Positions 9,129-18,468 of a stretch of DNA of 64,000 nucleotides are shown here, piece by piece; the stretch's first letter is position 1, and each line of letters begins with the position of its first letter. The position numbers were made by a program, and so were the translations under genes. This stretch comes from Raffaelea ambrosiae (lineage: Eukaryota > Ascomycota > Sordariomycetes > Ophiostomatales > Ophiostomataceae): assembly GCA_002778195.1 (NCBI GenBank), contig PCDI01000019.1:186001-250000 (forward strand). Reading direction: 5' to 3'. The notes under the pieces are model-generated. The model saw only the letters and a list, made by a program, of their open reading frames with translations. It ran no database searches and was not told the origin of the DNA.

Positions 9129-9792
9129 CTAAGCTGTCTTGCCACCTCCAACTGCATTCTCTTTGTCCTCGCCTGTAGTGTCAATCACGACCGGGTTCGA
9201 CACATTCCTCTTCTTCGACCCTGCAACAGCCGCATGCCGTCCCACATTGCACATCTGTTTCGTGTCTCCCAGTGCCTCGCAGCATGTCCACCTGAAGCCC
9301 TCGGGCCATTCTTCTTGCATCCATTCATCGTCTCCTGTGCACTGATCCATGTCGTCCATGCTCTCCCAGACTTCTGCGTCCTCGTCCATCTCAAGTTCAC
9401 CTGGTCTAGTTAGGCTCATTGGTCTCCTTTTTTTTTCGCTCTCCCTCTTCCTCTTTTCCGCACTCACCATCATGGTATTGGCAAGACGTGTCTGTATTCT
9501 CTGACTCGACAAAAATGCCTTTGCAGTTTTGGCAAACCAGCAGGTCGGCTTCGTCGGCCTTGCGCTTCTTTGTTTGGGTCGACTGCGTTGATTGCGTCGT
9601 CGTTGACACAGACTTGATGAGTCCCGTTCGCGTCTTCTGAACAATCTCGGTCTCTCCACTCTCTCGCGCAGCAAGCGCATCCAGGATGGCCAGGGCGCTG
9701 TGCTGCACGCTCTTGTCTTGGCAGAGGCCCATGAGGACGAGATGCGCCACGCGGTCAGAGATGTTGGCGATGCGCTGTTCTGGGGATGCCAT
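9129..9792 (-). CDS. CHORD-like Cys/His zinc-binding protein
   Basis: Exon 1 is 9468-9792 and exon 2 is 9129-9400. The 67-nt intron 9401-9467 has donor GTGAGT and acceptor CAG, and the phase is exact. The product is 198 residues. A predicted helical N-terminus (residues 1-60) and a basic KKRK patch precede a zinc-binding pattern: C87-x2-C90, C104-x2-H107 with the sequence CQYHDGELE, then FRWTCC at 144-149 and C159-x4-H164. The order CxxC, CxxHxGE, W, CC, C, H resembles CHORD domains and a fungal variant with an acidic insert between the halves. The intron splits the domain just after the first His. CHORD proteins usually act as chaperone partners; I do not extend that role here. A start further upstream would need a non-ATG codon. 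Confidence 0.65.
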
Positions 9793-10203
9793 GTCGTTTG
9801 CAAGTCGCAGCTTATTGGTATTTTCTTGGTATTGAATAGCTTCTGCTTTCTTCACTCTTCTTTTTCTTACCCAAGGCTGCTCAAGTGCGTGTTTTCTATC
9901 TTTCTCTTTTTTTTTTGTCAGCGCTCGCAGAGGATTGTTCTCCTCGTATATCTGACGCGACCGCGTCGTGCAAGGGTGCGAACCCAAAAAATGTCGATGC
10001 ACTAACTCATTCTGGCAATTCGATCACACCCACAGTCATCACTTGGCAATGATATGCATCACAGAAATTTTGTATTTCCTTTCTTCTTTCCTTTTTCTTT
10101 TTTCTCTCTCGAATTTCTCACTTCTTTTGTTTCTTCTTTCTAACGTGGGATCTGTCTTCCAAATACCTGCCTACTTCCAATCAGAAGATTCACCAGATAT
10201 CTT

Positions 10204-11384
10204 CTACGTGTTGGTCGGCAGCCCAGCAGGGTAGCGATCTCCCTTGATCTCAATGTTGCCGAGAACGGCATCAAAACTGTCCAGCTCTGCGACGGTAAGG
10301 TCCACCACCTTCATGTTCTCCTGCAGCTTGGCAATGGACGTGCCGCCCGGGATGGGAAGGATGACGGGCATGCCCGGCCGCTTCGACTGGCACCGCACCC
10401 AATTGATGGCCAGCTGGGCCGGCGTGCACTGTTTCTGGGCGGCCAGCGTTTCGAGCTGCTCGACCAGCTTCAGGTTGGCGGGCAGGTTGGCGGCCGAGAA
10501 GCGGGGGAAGCGCAGAGTCGAGTGCGGCAGGTCGCTGGTAGACTTGACGGTGCCGGTCAGGAGGCCACGTCCAAGGGGGGAGTATCTGGGTTGTGTGAGC
10601 AGCCGGTCCAACGAAAATGGACACTCAGCACAGGTAAGGAAGACAACCCCAACGAGCACGGGCGAGGAAGAAAAACGTACGCAATCAAGGGAATGTTGTG
10701 CTCTGCGCAGGCGGCGGCAACGCCGTTGGTCAAGACGTCCCGGGTCATCAAACTCAGCTCGACCTCGACGGCGGCAATCGTGGCGACCTTGGCGACGCGG
10801 TGAATGGTCTCGGCGCGGACCTCAGACAGGGAGATGTGGTCAAAGTGGCCCTCGGCGACGAGCTCCTGCAGGGAGCGGATGGTGTCCTCCCAGGGGGTGA
10901 CGCCGTCCTGGCGGCCGACCTGGAACAGGTCCATGGTCTTGCGGCCGCGGAGCTGGGCGGCACAGTCGAGCACGGAGCGGCGGACGTTGCCGCGGCTGCT
11001 GTCAAAGCGAAACGTGCAGGGCTTGTCGCAGCCGCCCTTGATGCTGAGGACGACCCGGTCGGCGTCGTCGGGGTAGCGGGCAAAGTACTTCTCGAGCAGG
11101 ACCAGGCTGTTGGCGTCTTCGGGGCCGTAGAACTCGCCGCCGTTCCAAAAGTTGGCGCCGCCCTGGTGGAGGGCGTAGTGGAGGACGGCCATGGCGTCGT
11201 CGTCGGAGAGGCCATTGAGAGGGCGGGTGAGGCCTAGAAGAGGACGTCAGTCAGCCCAAGTGCCAGGATCAGAAGGCATAGCATCGTCACAGTCGTAGCA
11301 TCGTCCGATATCATGCAAACATCAGCACCCACTCATCAGACCAAAGCCAATCTGGCCGACTTCCTTTCCAGCAATCAGAGGCAT
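10204..11384 (-). CDS. Aldo/keto reductase, pyridoxal-reductase-like
   Basis: Three exons: 11333-11384, 10681-11233 and 10204-10585. The introns are 99 nt (donor GTGGGT, acceptor TAG) and 95 nt (donor GTACGT, acceptor CAG). The product is 328 residues, the usual length for the family. It starts MPLIAGKEVGQIGFGLM and carries FWNGGEFYGPEDANS with the catalytic Tyr, LSIKGG with the catalytic Lys, AYSPLGRGLLTG, and the C-terminal cofactor loop PIPGGTSIAKLQEN. These match fungal NADPH-dependent pyridoxal reductases (AKR8-like), which reduce pyridoxal to pyridoxine in the cytosol. The first exon is only 52 nt. An MDR oxidoreductase diverges from it 630 bp away. Family confidence is high; the pyridoxal substrate is inferred from family resemblance. 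Confidence 0.85.
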
Positions 11385-12014
11385 TGTGACGTTTGTTGCG
11401 ATTGCAGTCACTCGGGAACCAACTGGGAGCATCCTTCCACTGAAGAGGTCCATCCGTAGCTCTTTTGCCTTTTGTAGCGAGACGTGCCTGTACATCGACC
11501 TAAAGTCCGGCTCGCGATTCTGGACTTAACGGGCCAAGGAAAAGGCGAGAGCCTACCAACGGCAACCCAGATCTGCTTTGACCTATCTTGTCCTGCATTG
11601 TCCTGCACTGTCCTGGTATGGGCTTTCATGCCATGGGGGACGAACTGGCACGGAGTAAAAACCGTCTCCGTTCTAGAAGTCTCCGTGGACCGGACGCGAA
11701 CGTCGCGAGATCCGAAGACTGCGGCAACGAGTTTGTCAGCATCGGTAACATCTCTTGCTTTGAAACAGTCGTGCTGTTGTGCTATCTCTCGTTGCTTGTC
11801 AAGGTCTACCCTCGTGATAGACAACCCAGTCGGCCGTCAGTCCCGCGTCGTGCTATCTTCATGGCGGATGCACGGCCAGCCCAAGGCTGCATTCTACGCC
11901 AGGCTCTCTTATCTTTCATTAATCAGCATGGCATGAGTATGACATGACAGGCTGACCTCCAAGAGGACTGTCATTCCTCTCGAGGAAACTGCGGTCAGCA
12001 TTTGACTCTGACTC
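11385..12014. other. Divergent intergenic region between two oxidoreductase genes
   Basis: No gene is supported. Overlapping short frames occur on both strands with no recognised content. The sequence contains a direct repetition of CTTGTCCTGCATTGTCCTGC type near 11588-11612. It probably holds both promoters. Confidence 0.4.
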
Positions 12015-13049
12015 ATGCATAACATCAGAATCTCCCGTCTCGCCCGTCCCGGTGTCACCCCATTCTCAGCAGCAATGCATTTCGCCCGCGTCCAAGACTT
12101 TGGTCAGCCACCGCAGTACCTCGAAGGCCCCGACCCTCCGGCGCCCGGCCCCGGACAGGTCCGCCTCAAGGTCCTAGCCACAGCCGTCCACCGCCTCGTG
12201 CAGATGCGCGCTGCCGGGAAACACTACTCGGCCCCCACGGCGCCCGTCGACCCCAGCTCGGACGGCGTCGGCATCGACGAGGCCACCGGCCAGACCTACT
12301 ACATTGGCACCTTTGCCGCGCCCGCGCTGTCCCAGTATGTCAATGTCGACCGTGCCCGCCTGACGGAGCTGCCTGCCCGGGCTGACCCCGTCGCCGTCGC
12401 CGCTCTCACCAACCCCATCCTCAGCTCCTGGATGGCCCTGAGCGACCGCGTCGTCGACCTGCCGCCCGACTTCTCTGTGCTCATCCTCGGCGTCACCGGC
12501 ACCAGCGGCCGCGTCGCCGTGCCCGTGGCTCGCCACTTCGGTGCCGGCACGATCGTTGGCGCTGCGCGCGATGAACACGCTCTCCAGGGGATGATGCAGT
12601 CGCCACACGGCTCAAACGACCGGAACAGACTCGACAGCTATGTCGTGCTCCGACCACACGTGCAGGAGACGACCCTCGACATCGCCTCCCTGGGCCAGGT
12701 CGACGTCGTGCTGGACTACGTCTACGGCCAGACGGCGGCAACGGTCCTGGGCGCCCTAGCATCCTCACGCGAGACACAGTACGTCAACATTGGCACGCTG
12801 GGGGGCGACGAGACGCTGCCGCTGAATGCGCAGGTTCTGCGGTCCAAGATGCTGCGCATCACGGGGTCGGCGCCCGGGTCGTGGACGCTGCCGGCCATGG
12901 GTCGCCAGATGGCGGCCATCATCCAAATGGCGGCGACACTGCCACGGCCGGCGGACGTGTTCACCCGGCCCCTGAGAGACATTGCCCGCGTGTGGGACAC
13001 GCCTGATGCAAAGAAGAAGCGGCTGGTTCTGCTTCCCAACGAGAAATGA
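12015..13049 (+). CDS. Zinc-independent MDR (quinone oxidoreductase-like) protein
   Basis: Single exon, 344 residues from the first ATG. The fold is a medium-chain dehydrogenase/reductase. A GroES-like N-terminal half (PGPGQVRLKVLATAVHR) lacks the Cys/His/Glu zinc ligands. A Rossmann nucleotide-binding loop follows near 157-170 (LGVTGTSGRVAVPVARHFG), with a ...NIGTLGGDETLPLN... segment later. Such proteins reduce quinones or enones with NADPH; the substrate is not predictable. A second ATG at 12075 (context CAGCAATGC) would start the protein at MHFARVQDFG, where homologues usually begin. The extra 20 residues are basic and Ser-containing and could be either a weak mitochondrial presequence or untranslated. 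Confidence 0.8.
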   Translation: MHNIRISRLARPGVTPFSAAMHFARVQDFGQPPQYLEGPDPPAPGPGQVRLKVLATAVHRLVQMRAAGKHYSAPTAPVDPSSDGVGIDEATGQTYYIGTFAAPALSQYVNVDRARLTELPARADPVAVAALTNPILSSWMALSDRVVDLPPDFSVLILGVTGTSGRVAVPVARHFGAGTIVGAARDEHALQGMMQSPHGSNDRNRLDSYVVLRPHVQETTLDIASLGQVDVVLDYVYGQTAATVLGALASSRETQYVNIGTLGGDETLPLNAQVLRSKMLRITGSAPGSWTLPAMGRQMAAIIQMAATLPRPADVFTRPLRDIARVWDTPDAKKKRLVLLPNEK

Positions 13050-13670
13050 AAATTGTAGAGAATTGCACCTGAATTGTAAGGAATGAGCACACGAGTGTTG
13101 TCAGGCCCAGAAAATATGAAATATTATCAAACAATTACAAGGTGTTTGTGTAGTTCAAAGAGAACAAAAAAAAACCCAAGACGAAGAAGACGAAAAAAAG
13201 AAAAGGGATTGTCGCCTTTTCTTCGAAAAGAGAGGCGCCTTGCATTCTGCCAAGAAAAAGAAGGCTGAGTACCAGTTTGGGACTTTGCCAGGCAGACAGC
13301 CACTACAAAATGACCTGGCCACTCGGGGAAACGGCGCCTTTGACTGGTAAAGATGTCTCCACCCGGTCTCCAAAAAGGTCATGTGTCTTGCGTCGCCTTG
13401 TTTGCACTGCATGCACCGCCCACATGGCTGCTATTATGGCCCTATTATGGCCTTCTTTGGCCCACCTTGGTCACTTTGGTCATTTTGGTCGTCCTCAACT
13501 CAGTTTGCGTCTCAAACACTCGTCTTCGCCATCCAGTCAAACAGCAACTGGGAGCGCCTTTCTATCCAAACAGAGAACAAAGGCGACCTGGGCAGACTCT
13601 GGGCAGATTGCTGCTTCGCCTTTTCTTTTCAACTGCTTTGCATGCCTTGCAGGGGTCTTTCTTCTTTGTC
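13050..13670. other. Intergenic
   Basis: A-rich sequence follows the MDR stop and then gives way to sequence with no gene structure. The right end is the promoter of the next gene. Confidence 0.4.
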
Positions 13671-13678
13671 TATATAAG
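13671..13678 (+). promoter_or_regulatory. TATA box upstream of the Pro-rich gene
   Basis: TATATAAG is followed by a CT-rich stretch beginning at about 13690. The ATG at 14233 is about 560 nt downstream, so the transcript would have a long leader, possibly with a leader intron. Confidence 0.5.
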
Positions 13679-14232
13679 AAAACCCCCCTTCCTCAACTCT
13701 TCTTGTTTTCTTTGTTCATCTTGACTTTGACAAACCAATTTCGGGATTGATTTCAGACTTATTTCAGGCACGTCCACATATTCCAGACGCTTTCAGACTG
13801 AACAGGACAGGCAGTCGACGTGAACTTGGGTGAATCTAATTCAGTCTCAGACCAGACGGTTTTCATCTTCATATTGCTATTACTTTCAATCAAATCCAGT
13901 CAACCCAGAAACATTGCTTTGATCAGATACGTCTCCAGTCGCCTTCAGTCATCATCAGACTGTTGCCGACGTTTGTGAAATCTCCCCTGTTTTGCTCACA
14001 TCCACTCCTTCAGGTACCTTTCTCTGCCTGTTTCACACCCAGCTACCGTGTATTTTGTTTAGCGCTTTAGAAAACAAACACTACAAAACTGCCGTCTCTT
14101 GGTTGTTTCTTCTCGGGTGTTAACACTGACACTGTAGAGAGAAGAAGATCAGGAAGACCCCCCCAAAATCAAAAAAAAATTTAAAATTTAAGAAAAAAAA
14201 AATTTACACTCCCTCACTCACGCCATCACTCG

Positions 14233-16044
14233 ATGGCTCCATACGCAGATCTCGTCATGGCTGCTACATCCTCGAACCAGAACCAGAAGCAAAAGAACCC
14301 GTTGAACATCAACCCCATGGCCAAGCGCACCAAACCCGTATTGGATGCGGCTCGCCGCATTTCCAAAATCACCAAATGCAATCCTGTCGCGCCCCGGCGG
14401 CCACCATCAAGGCGAAGTGCTGCTCCAAGAGCATCCACAACCAGATCACAGCAGAACACAACCCCCCAGAACCACCAGCGGAAGCTCTACACAAATGAGC
14501 CACTGGTGCGTTGTGGGGCGCTGCAGTCCCTCGAGGAAACCAACAATGCCAAGCAAGTGGCTGTTGCCATGTCGCTGGCAGAGATGCTCCAAGAGAAGCA
14601 GCAGATGGAAGACACGAAGCAGATGCAGACGATGCAGAATACAGAGGCACAGAAAACGCAGCAACTCCCCACACCATCTCCCACACCCTCTCCCAAGCCA
14701 GATTCAGTTGCTCCATCTCCGGCGACTCCAAGAACGCCCTTTTCTACGTACGGTCGTGTGATTTCTCCTGCTCCTGTTGCTACTCCTGTTTCTCCTCCTC
14801 CTCGTGCTCTCCCTTCTGCCGCCCCTTCGCATCCTCCGCAGTATGTGTCTCGTCCGCCTACTCCCGTGTCTGCTCCAGGAACCTCCCTCCCGCAGTACAC
14901 TCCTTCTCCTTCCACTCCGGCTGGCACACCTCCTCCCCAGAATTCTCCGTCTCCTCCTGCTCCCACTGGTCCACCCCCTACAATTTATTTGCCGGTGGAA
15001 ATGGAAATAGACATAATTCCACCAGCAGAGGAAGAGGACGTAAACGCCGCCCTCAAGAACACGCCCAAACACCGCACCCTGCCGCAGCCGGCACGGGGTT
15101 GCCTCAAGGGCTCGCCCGCGCACAGAGAGCGCCTGCTGCGAGAATGGAAGCAGCACCATTGCGATGCCTCCGGAGTCAGCTACGCTACCTGTGCTCGTCT
15201 GGCCCGGCCCAAGCGCTCGGTCGCATTTGCGGCCACCGAGTTGGGCACATGTCTCGAAACCGGCACTGTGGTGCCCAAGGGCCACCTGGGCCCCAGGGAG
15301 TACCAGATGGCCATGGCTCGGCGGCGCGAGACGGGGCAGTTCCAGTCCATTCCGTATCTGTAAGTCTCTGCGGAAGACAAAAGGGCAGAGCGGTGCCGAA
15401 AACGGCAGATAAACTAGGAAGCCTGCCAGCGGCGGCACCTGGGCCCCAGCACGTACGAGAAGCAGCTCCGTCGTCGTCTCCACCAGGCTGCACAGAACCG
15501 CCAGAAATATGCGCTCTCGGAGCACAGTCTGGTGAACTCCTTGCGGGTTGAGTATCTGGTCTCTCAACGCTCGTATATTGCCAATTTTTCGGGTTGGGAC
15601 GTGGACAGGCTGGTGTTCTCGGCTGACGCCAAGGAGAATCAACGCGACTTCCGGGAGGGAAAGGCCCTGCGTGCGGTCAATAGATCCATGATTTACGGCG
15701 ACGAGGAGTTGTGTCTCTTATCCGAAGTCGAGAACACCAAGAGCACGAGGACGAGTGCTAAGCAACATGGGCGAGACCTCACCTCAACCACACCAAAACA
15801 ACAACACGCAACGACACAAAAACAACACCAAACAGAAACGAAATGCCAAAAAAGATTTCTAATAGAAAGCAGAACAAACAAAAATGACACAGGAAGCCCA
15901 GTGCAACTTTGTACCCAAGAATTTACAAGGAAACTGGAGTCGAAACAAAAAGCCTGGGATCTTGGGACAATATGGCTCGAAAGACAGGATGGCGGCTTTA
16001 GAGGAAAGACCCTTTGTGTTGCATATTTAGTTATTGCCTTCTAG
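14233..16044 (+). CDS. Pro/Ser/Thr-rich orphan protein, probably two exons
   Basis: Exon 1 is 14233-15359 and exon 2 is 15450-16044. The 90-nt intron starts with consensus GTAAGT and ends CCCCAG; splicing restores phase (SIPYL to TYEKQLRRRL) and gives about 573 residues. If the intron is kept, translation stops at 15363 after 376 residues. Residues 30-75 are basic. Residues 110-140 are Gln/Met-rich. Residues 145-250 are Pro-rich with TPSPTPSP-type repeats. The 280-375 region has GCLKGSPAHRERLLREW and KRSVAFA, which resembles an RVxF-type PP1 docking motif; that is a guess. The last ~100 residues of exon 2 are Lys/Thr/Gln-rich and may include untranslated sequence. No family is recognised; it is possibly a nuclear or scaffold protein. 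Confidence 0.5.
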
Positions 16045-17180
16045 TTATATGTAGCTTTTTGATACCGCAATGAAAGAAACACAATTATACAAAATAAATC
16101 TATGCCATCCGCAACAAGCACCAGTGACAAACACCGACACTAAGAAAGCCAATAGAAACAAAAAATAGAACAATAATAGCCGTACTGTAAAACCAATAGT
16201 ATTGATATTGAAATAAAAAAGCCTTAATGTTGCTACTATGTGTACGAGCATATTACTTGAACAACACATCCATATCTTTTGGGAGACCCATGTGTCCTCC
16301 GCATCCGGAAGCCATCACGACCCTTATAGCACTGCTCAAGGGCGACGACAGCGACGTTTAACGGGCGGCTACTGAAACGTCAGAGAGCACTAAGAAGTTA
16401 TATCTAGAGGATATTATAGCCATTGTAACGCGACTTAAGGAAAAAAACTGTGTAATAAGTGTTTGATTTTTAGCTATTTCTGTTTTCTCTCTGACTTCCT
16501 CTCGCTTCTATCCAGCTAGATTCATCGCTATTTACTCTTGAAATAATTACAGGACAAAGAGCCATTTCAGGAGGCATTATCATCAATTCTCCGGTTCTAG
16601 AGACGCGGATTTTCCGAGTGTCGTAGTCTGCTGTTTTGCAACTCTGGTAGTTGTGCGTCAATCGTGGCAGAAAGATGGGAAGTCGCATTGCTGACGCATG
16701 AGACAAGCCATTTGCCTTTAAACATCTTCGCAGACTGCGTTGACGCGAAATATATAAATAAGATGGTGAACAACAATTGTTGTTAGAAAAAAAACGTAGA
16801 AGAAGGTAGTGAACAAGAACCACTACCAGAAGAAGACGCCGAAGTAGAAGAAGACGAAAATGATGTGACTCGCAACAAGAACAGAAAGAAGTAGAAGACG
16901 TGAAAATAGAACCACGTTAGACGAGAGCAAGGCCGTTAGATTGTAGATGCCTGCGTAGCACTGGGTTGAGAAGCAGAGACTGATACGAATCGTAAACGCC
17001 GCTCATATGTGACGAGAGTATTGGGTGTGGAGCAACATACAGTCGCGAGAAGCTGGTGATGTTGTGTTTTGCCGTCTTTAGCCCCCCAGAAATTTCTCTG
17101 GGGGTTTCCCCGGCCCGCCACGGGGAGGCAGACGACATGGGCCGGATAAGTATGTTGTAAGAATGGTGAGAGAGGTTCTT
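16045..17180. other. AT-rich intergenic block
   Basis: About 1.1 kb, clearly AT-richer than the flanks, with no credible gene. A perfect 8-bp inverted repeat (CCCCCAGA / TCTGGGGG, 6-nt loop) lies at 17083-17104. Short minus-strand frames have no recognisable content. Confidence 0.5.
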
Positions 17181-17733
17181 CTCAAAGTCAGCACATGGGT
17201 GAAACACAGACTGTTGGAGCTGCCATACCTTAGGTGCGTCGGAAAGGATAATAATACTTAGTAACCGGGCTAATCCAACTTTTCCTCGTTGGAGTCGAGG
17301 TCAGCGAACATGTTGACCTCCTCCTCCTCCTCCTCCTCCTCCTCCTCCTCCTCCTCCTCCACTGCCGCCTCGCGGTCTCTGACCGCATCTCTTCTCTGGC
17401 GCCTCTCGGCGCGAGGATCATTGGCCACTCTCTAGATCTGTGTTAGCTAGCTTCTCNCTCAAAGTCAGCACATGGGTGAAACACAGACTGTTGGAGCTGC
17501 CATACCTTAGGTGCGTCGGAAAGGATAATAATACTTAGTAACCGGGCTAATCGGGGTTGTCCTCCTCCTCCTCCTCCTCCACCACCATCATCTCCTCCTC
17601 CTCCTCCTCCTCCCCCATCTCCTCCGCTGCCGCCGCCTCTGCCGCCTCGCGGTCTCTGACCGCATCTCTTCTCTGGCGCCTCTCGGCGCGAGGATCATTG
17701 GCCACTCTCTAGATCTGTGTTAGCTAGCTTCTC
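17181..17733. repeat. Tandem 276-bp duplication around a single N
   Basis: Copy 1 is 17181-17456 and copy 2 is 17458-17733, separated by one N at 17457. The first ~95 bp and last ~95 bp are the same in both copies. The middle differs in the length and order of CTC triplets. Each copy encodes, on the minus strand, the same exon start and a Glu-rich end at the same relative TAG. The equal lengths and the N between them suggest either a real tandem duplication or two alleles joined at a scaffold seam. Confidence 0.75.
17270..17431 (-). pseudogene. Truncated second copy of the Glu-rich microgene exon
   Basis: This copy has the same acceptor (ATCTAG) and the same start (RVANDPRAERRQRRDAV) as the exon at 17547-17708. 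It has a pure GAG run and a different end, VNMFADLDSNEEKLD. The first exon and the CAA leader are missing because the duplication breaks inside the intron. It may be non-functional, or one half of an assembly chimera. Confidence 0.4.
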
Positions 17734-17804
17734 GTCTGGTTTCTCGGTTAATTCACATTCCCGACTTCTTTTGAAGTCTATCCTAGAGAACTCACTGGTG
17801 GCAT
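17547..17804 (-). CDS. Candidate 56-residue microgene, basic N-half and Glu-rich C-half
   Basis: Exon 1 (17796-17804) encodes only Met-Pro-Pro. An 87-nt intron, 17709-17795, follows with donor GTGAGT, a branch-like GCTAAC and acceptor ATCTAG. Exon 2 (17547-17708) encodes RVANDPRAERRQRRDAV and then Ala/Glu-rich sequence ending DNPD. Directly before the ATG is a (CAA) repeat of about nine units, an unstructured leader. The charge layout, about 20 basic residues followed by about 30 acidic ones, could bind RNA or histones, but I know no homologue. Simple-sequence coding is weak evidence; the consensus splice sites and the leader are the main support. Confidence 0.35.
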
Positions 17805-17805
17805 G

Positions 17806-17836
<31 letters not shown>

Positions 17837-18468
17837 CTCGTGCTGTTCTTCTTGTTGTTCTTCTTCTTCTTCCTTTTCTTCTTGTTCTTCTTCTGTGGTT
17901 GTTCTTGTTTGCCCTTCTCGAATGGACTCGAGTTCTCAGTAATTTAAACATCTTTTGGTTGCTAGTATCATAAGAAGGTGCACTTGTGCAGCACTTAGTC
18001 ATTACTGCAGGAAGGCACGCCTTTACAGCAATCATCTGGCACTGCTTTCCAGTCTATAAACAGTTTTCAAGTCTGATCTAGAGCAAATATTAAGTGGAAA
18101 GAACATCAATGCTGGTTAATCCTGCCATTCACAACCAGAAACACCCCAAAGAAACATAGCTTTGTAGGATCTAGTTGTCGCTGACTTCCAAATTGCGATA
18201 GAAGAGAGCTCCTTCTATTCCTGCCTTCTCTGATAGGAAAGACCGTTCTTGATCTTTCCAATTTCATGAGCTCATGAATTCCTCCCCAATGCCCATTGTT
18301 GTACGATTTGGCTTTTGTTTTAGAAACATGCCTGTCCTCTTTATAGTCCACGCACCTGTGTTTTGTCTGCCCCAGTTGGCGCTCATCTCTTAGCAAAGGT
18401 TTCTGTGCAAAATGCACCACATAGATTCCTTCTTGTGATGGCTCTGTCTCCAAATACTCGCATTTGCG
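17805..18468. other. Intergenic, with GTT and TTC triplet runs
   Basis: A (GTT)n run at about 17806-17834 and a TTC/TTG-rich stretch to 17900 form the promoter side of the microgene. The rest to 18468 is unique sequence, downstream of the F-box gene, with no gene seen. Confidence 0.45.

Noticed and set aside
10204..13049. Aldo/keto reductase plus MDR gene read as a secondary-metabolite cluster
   Set aside because: No synthase, P450, transporter or regulator is nearby; two divergent oxidoreductases alone do not support a cluster.
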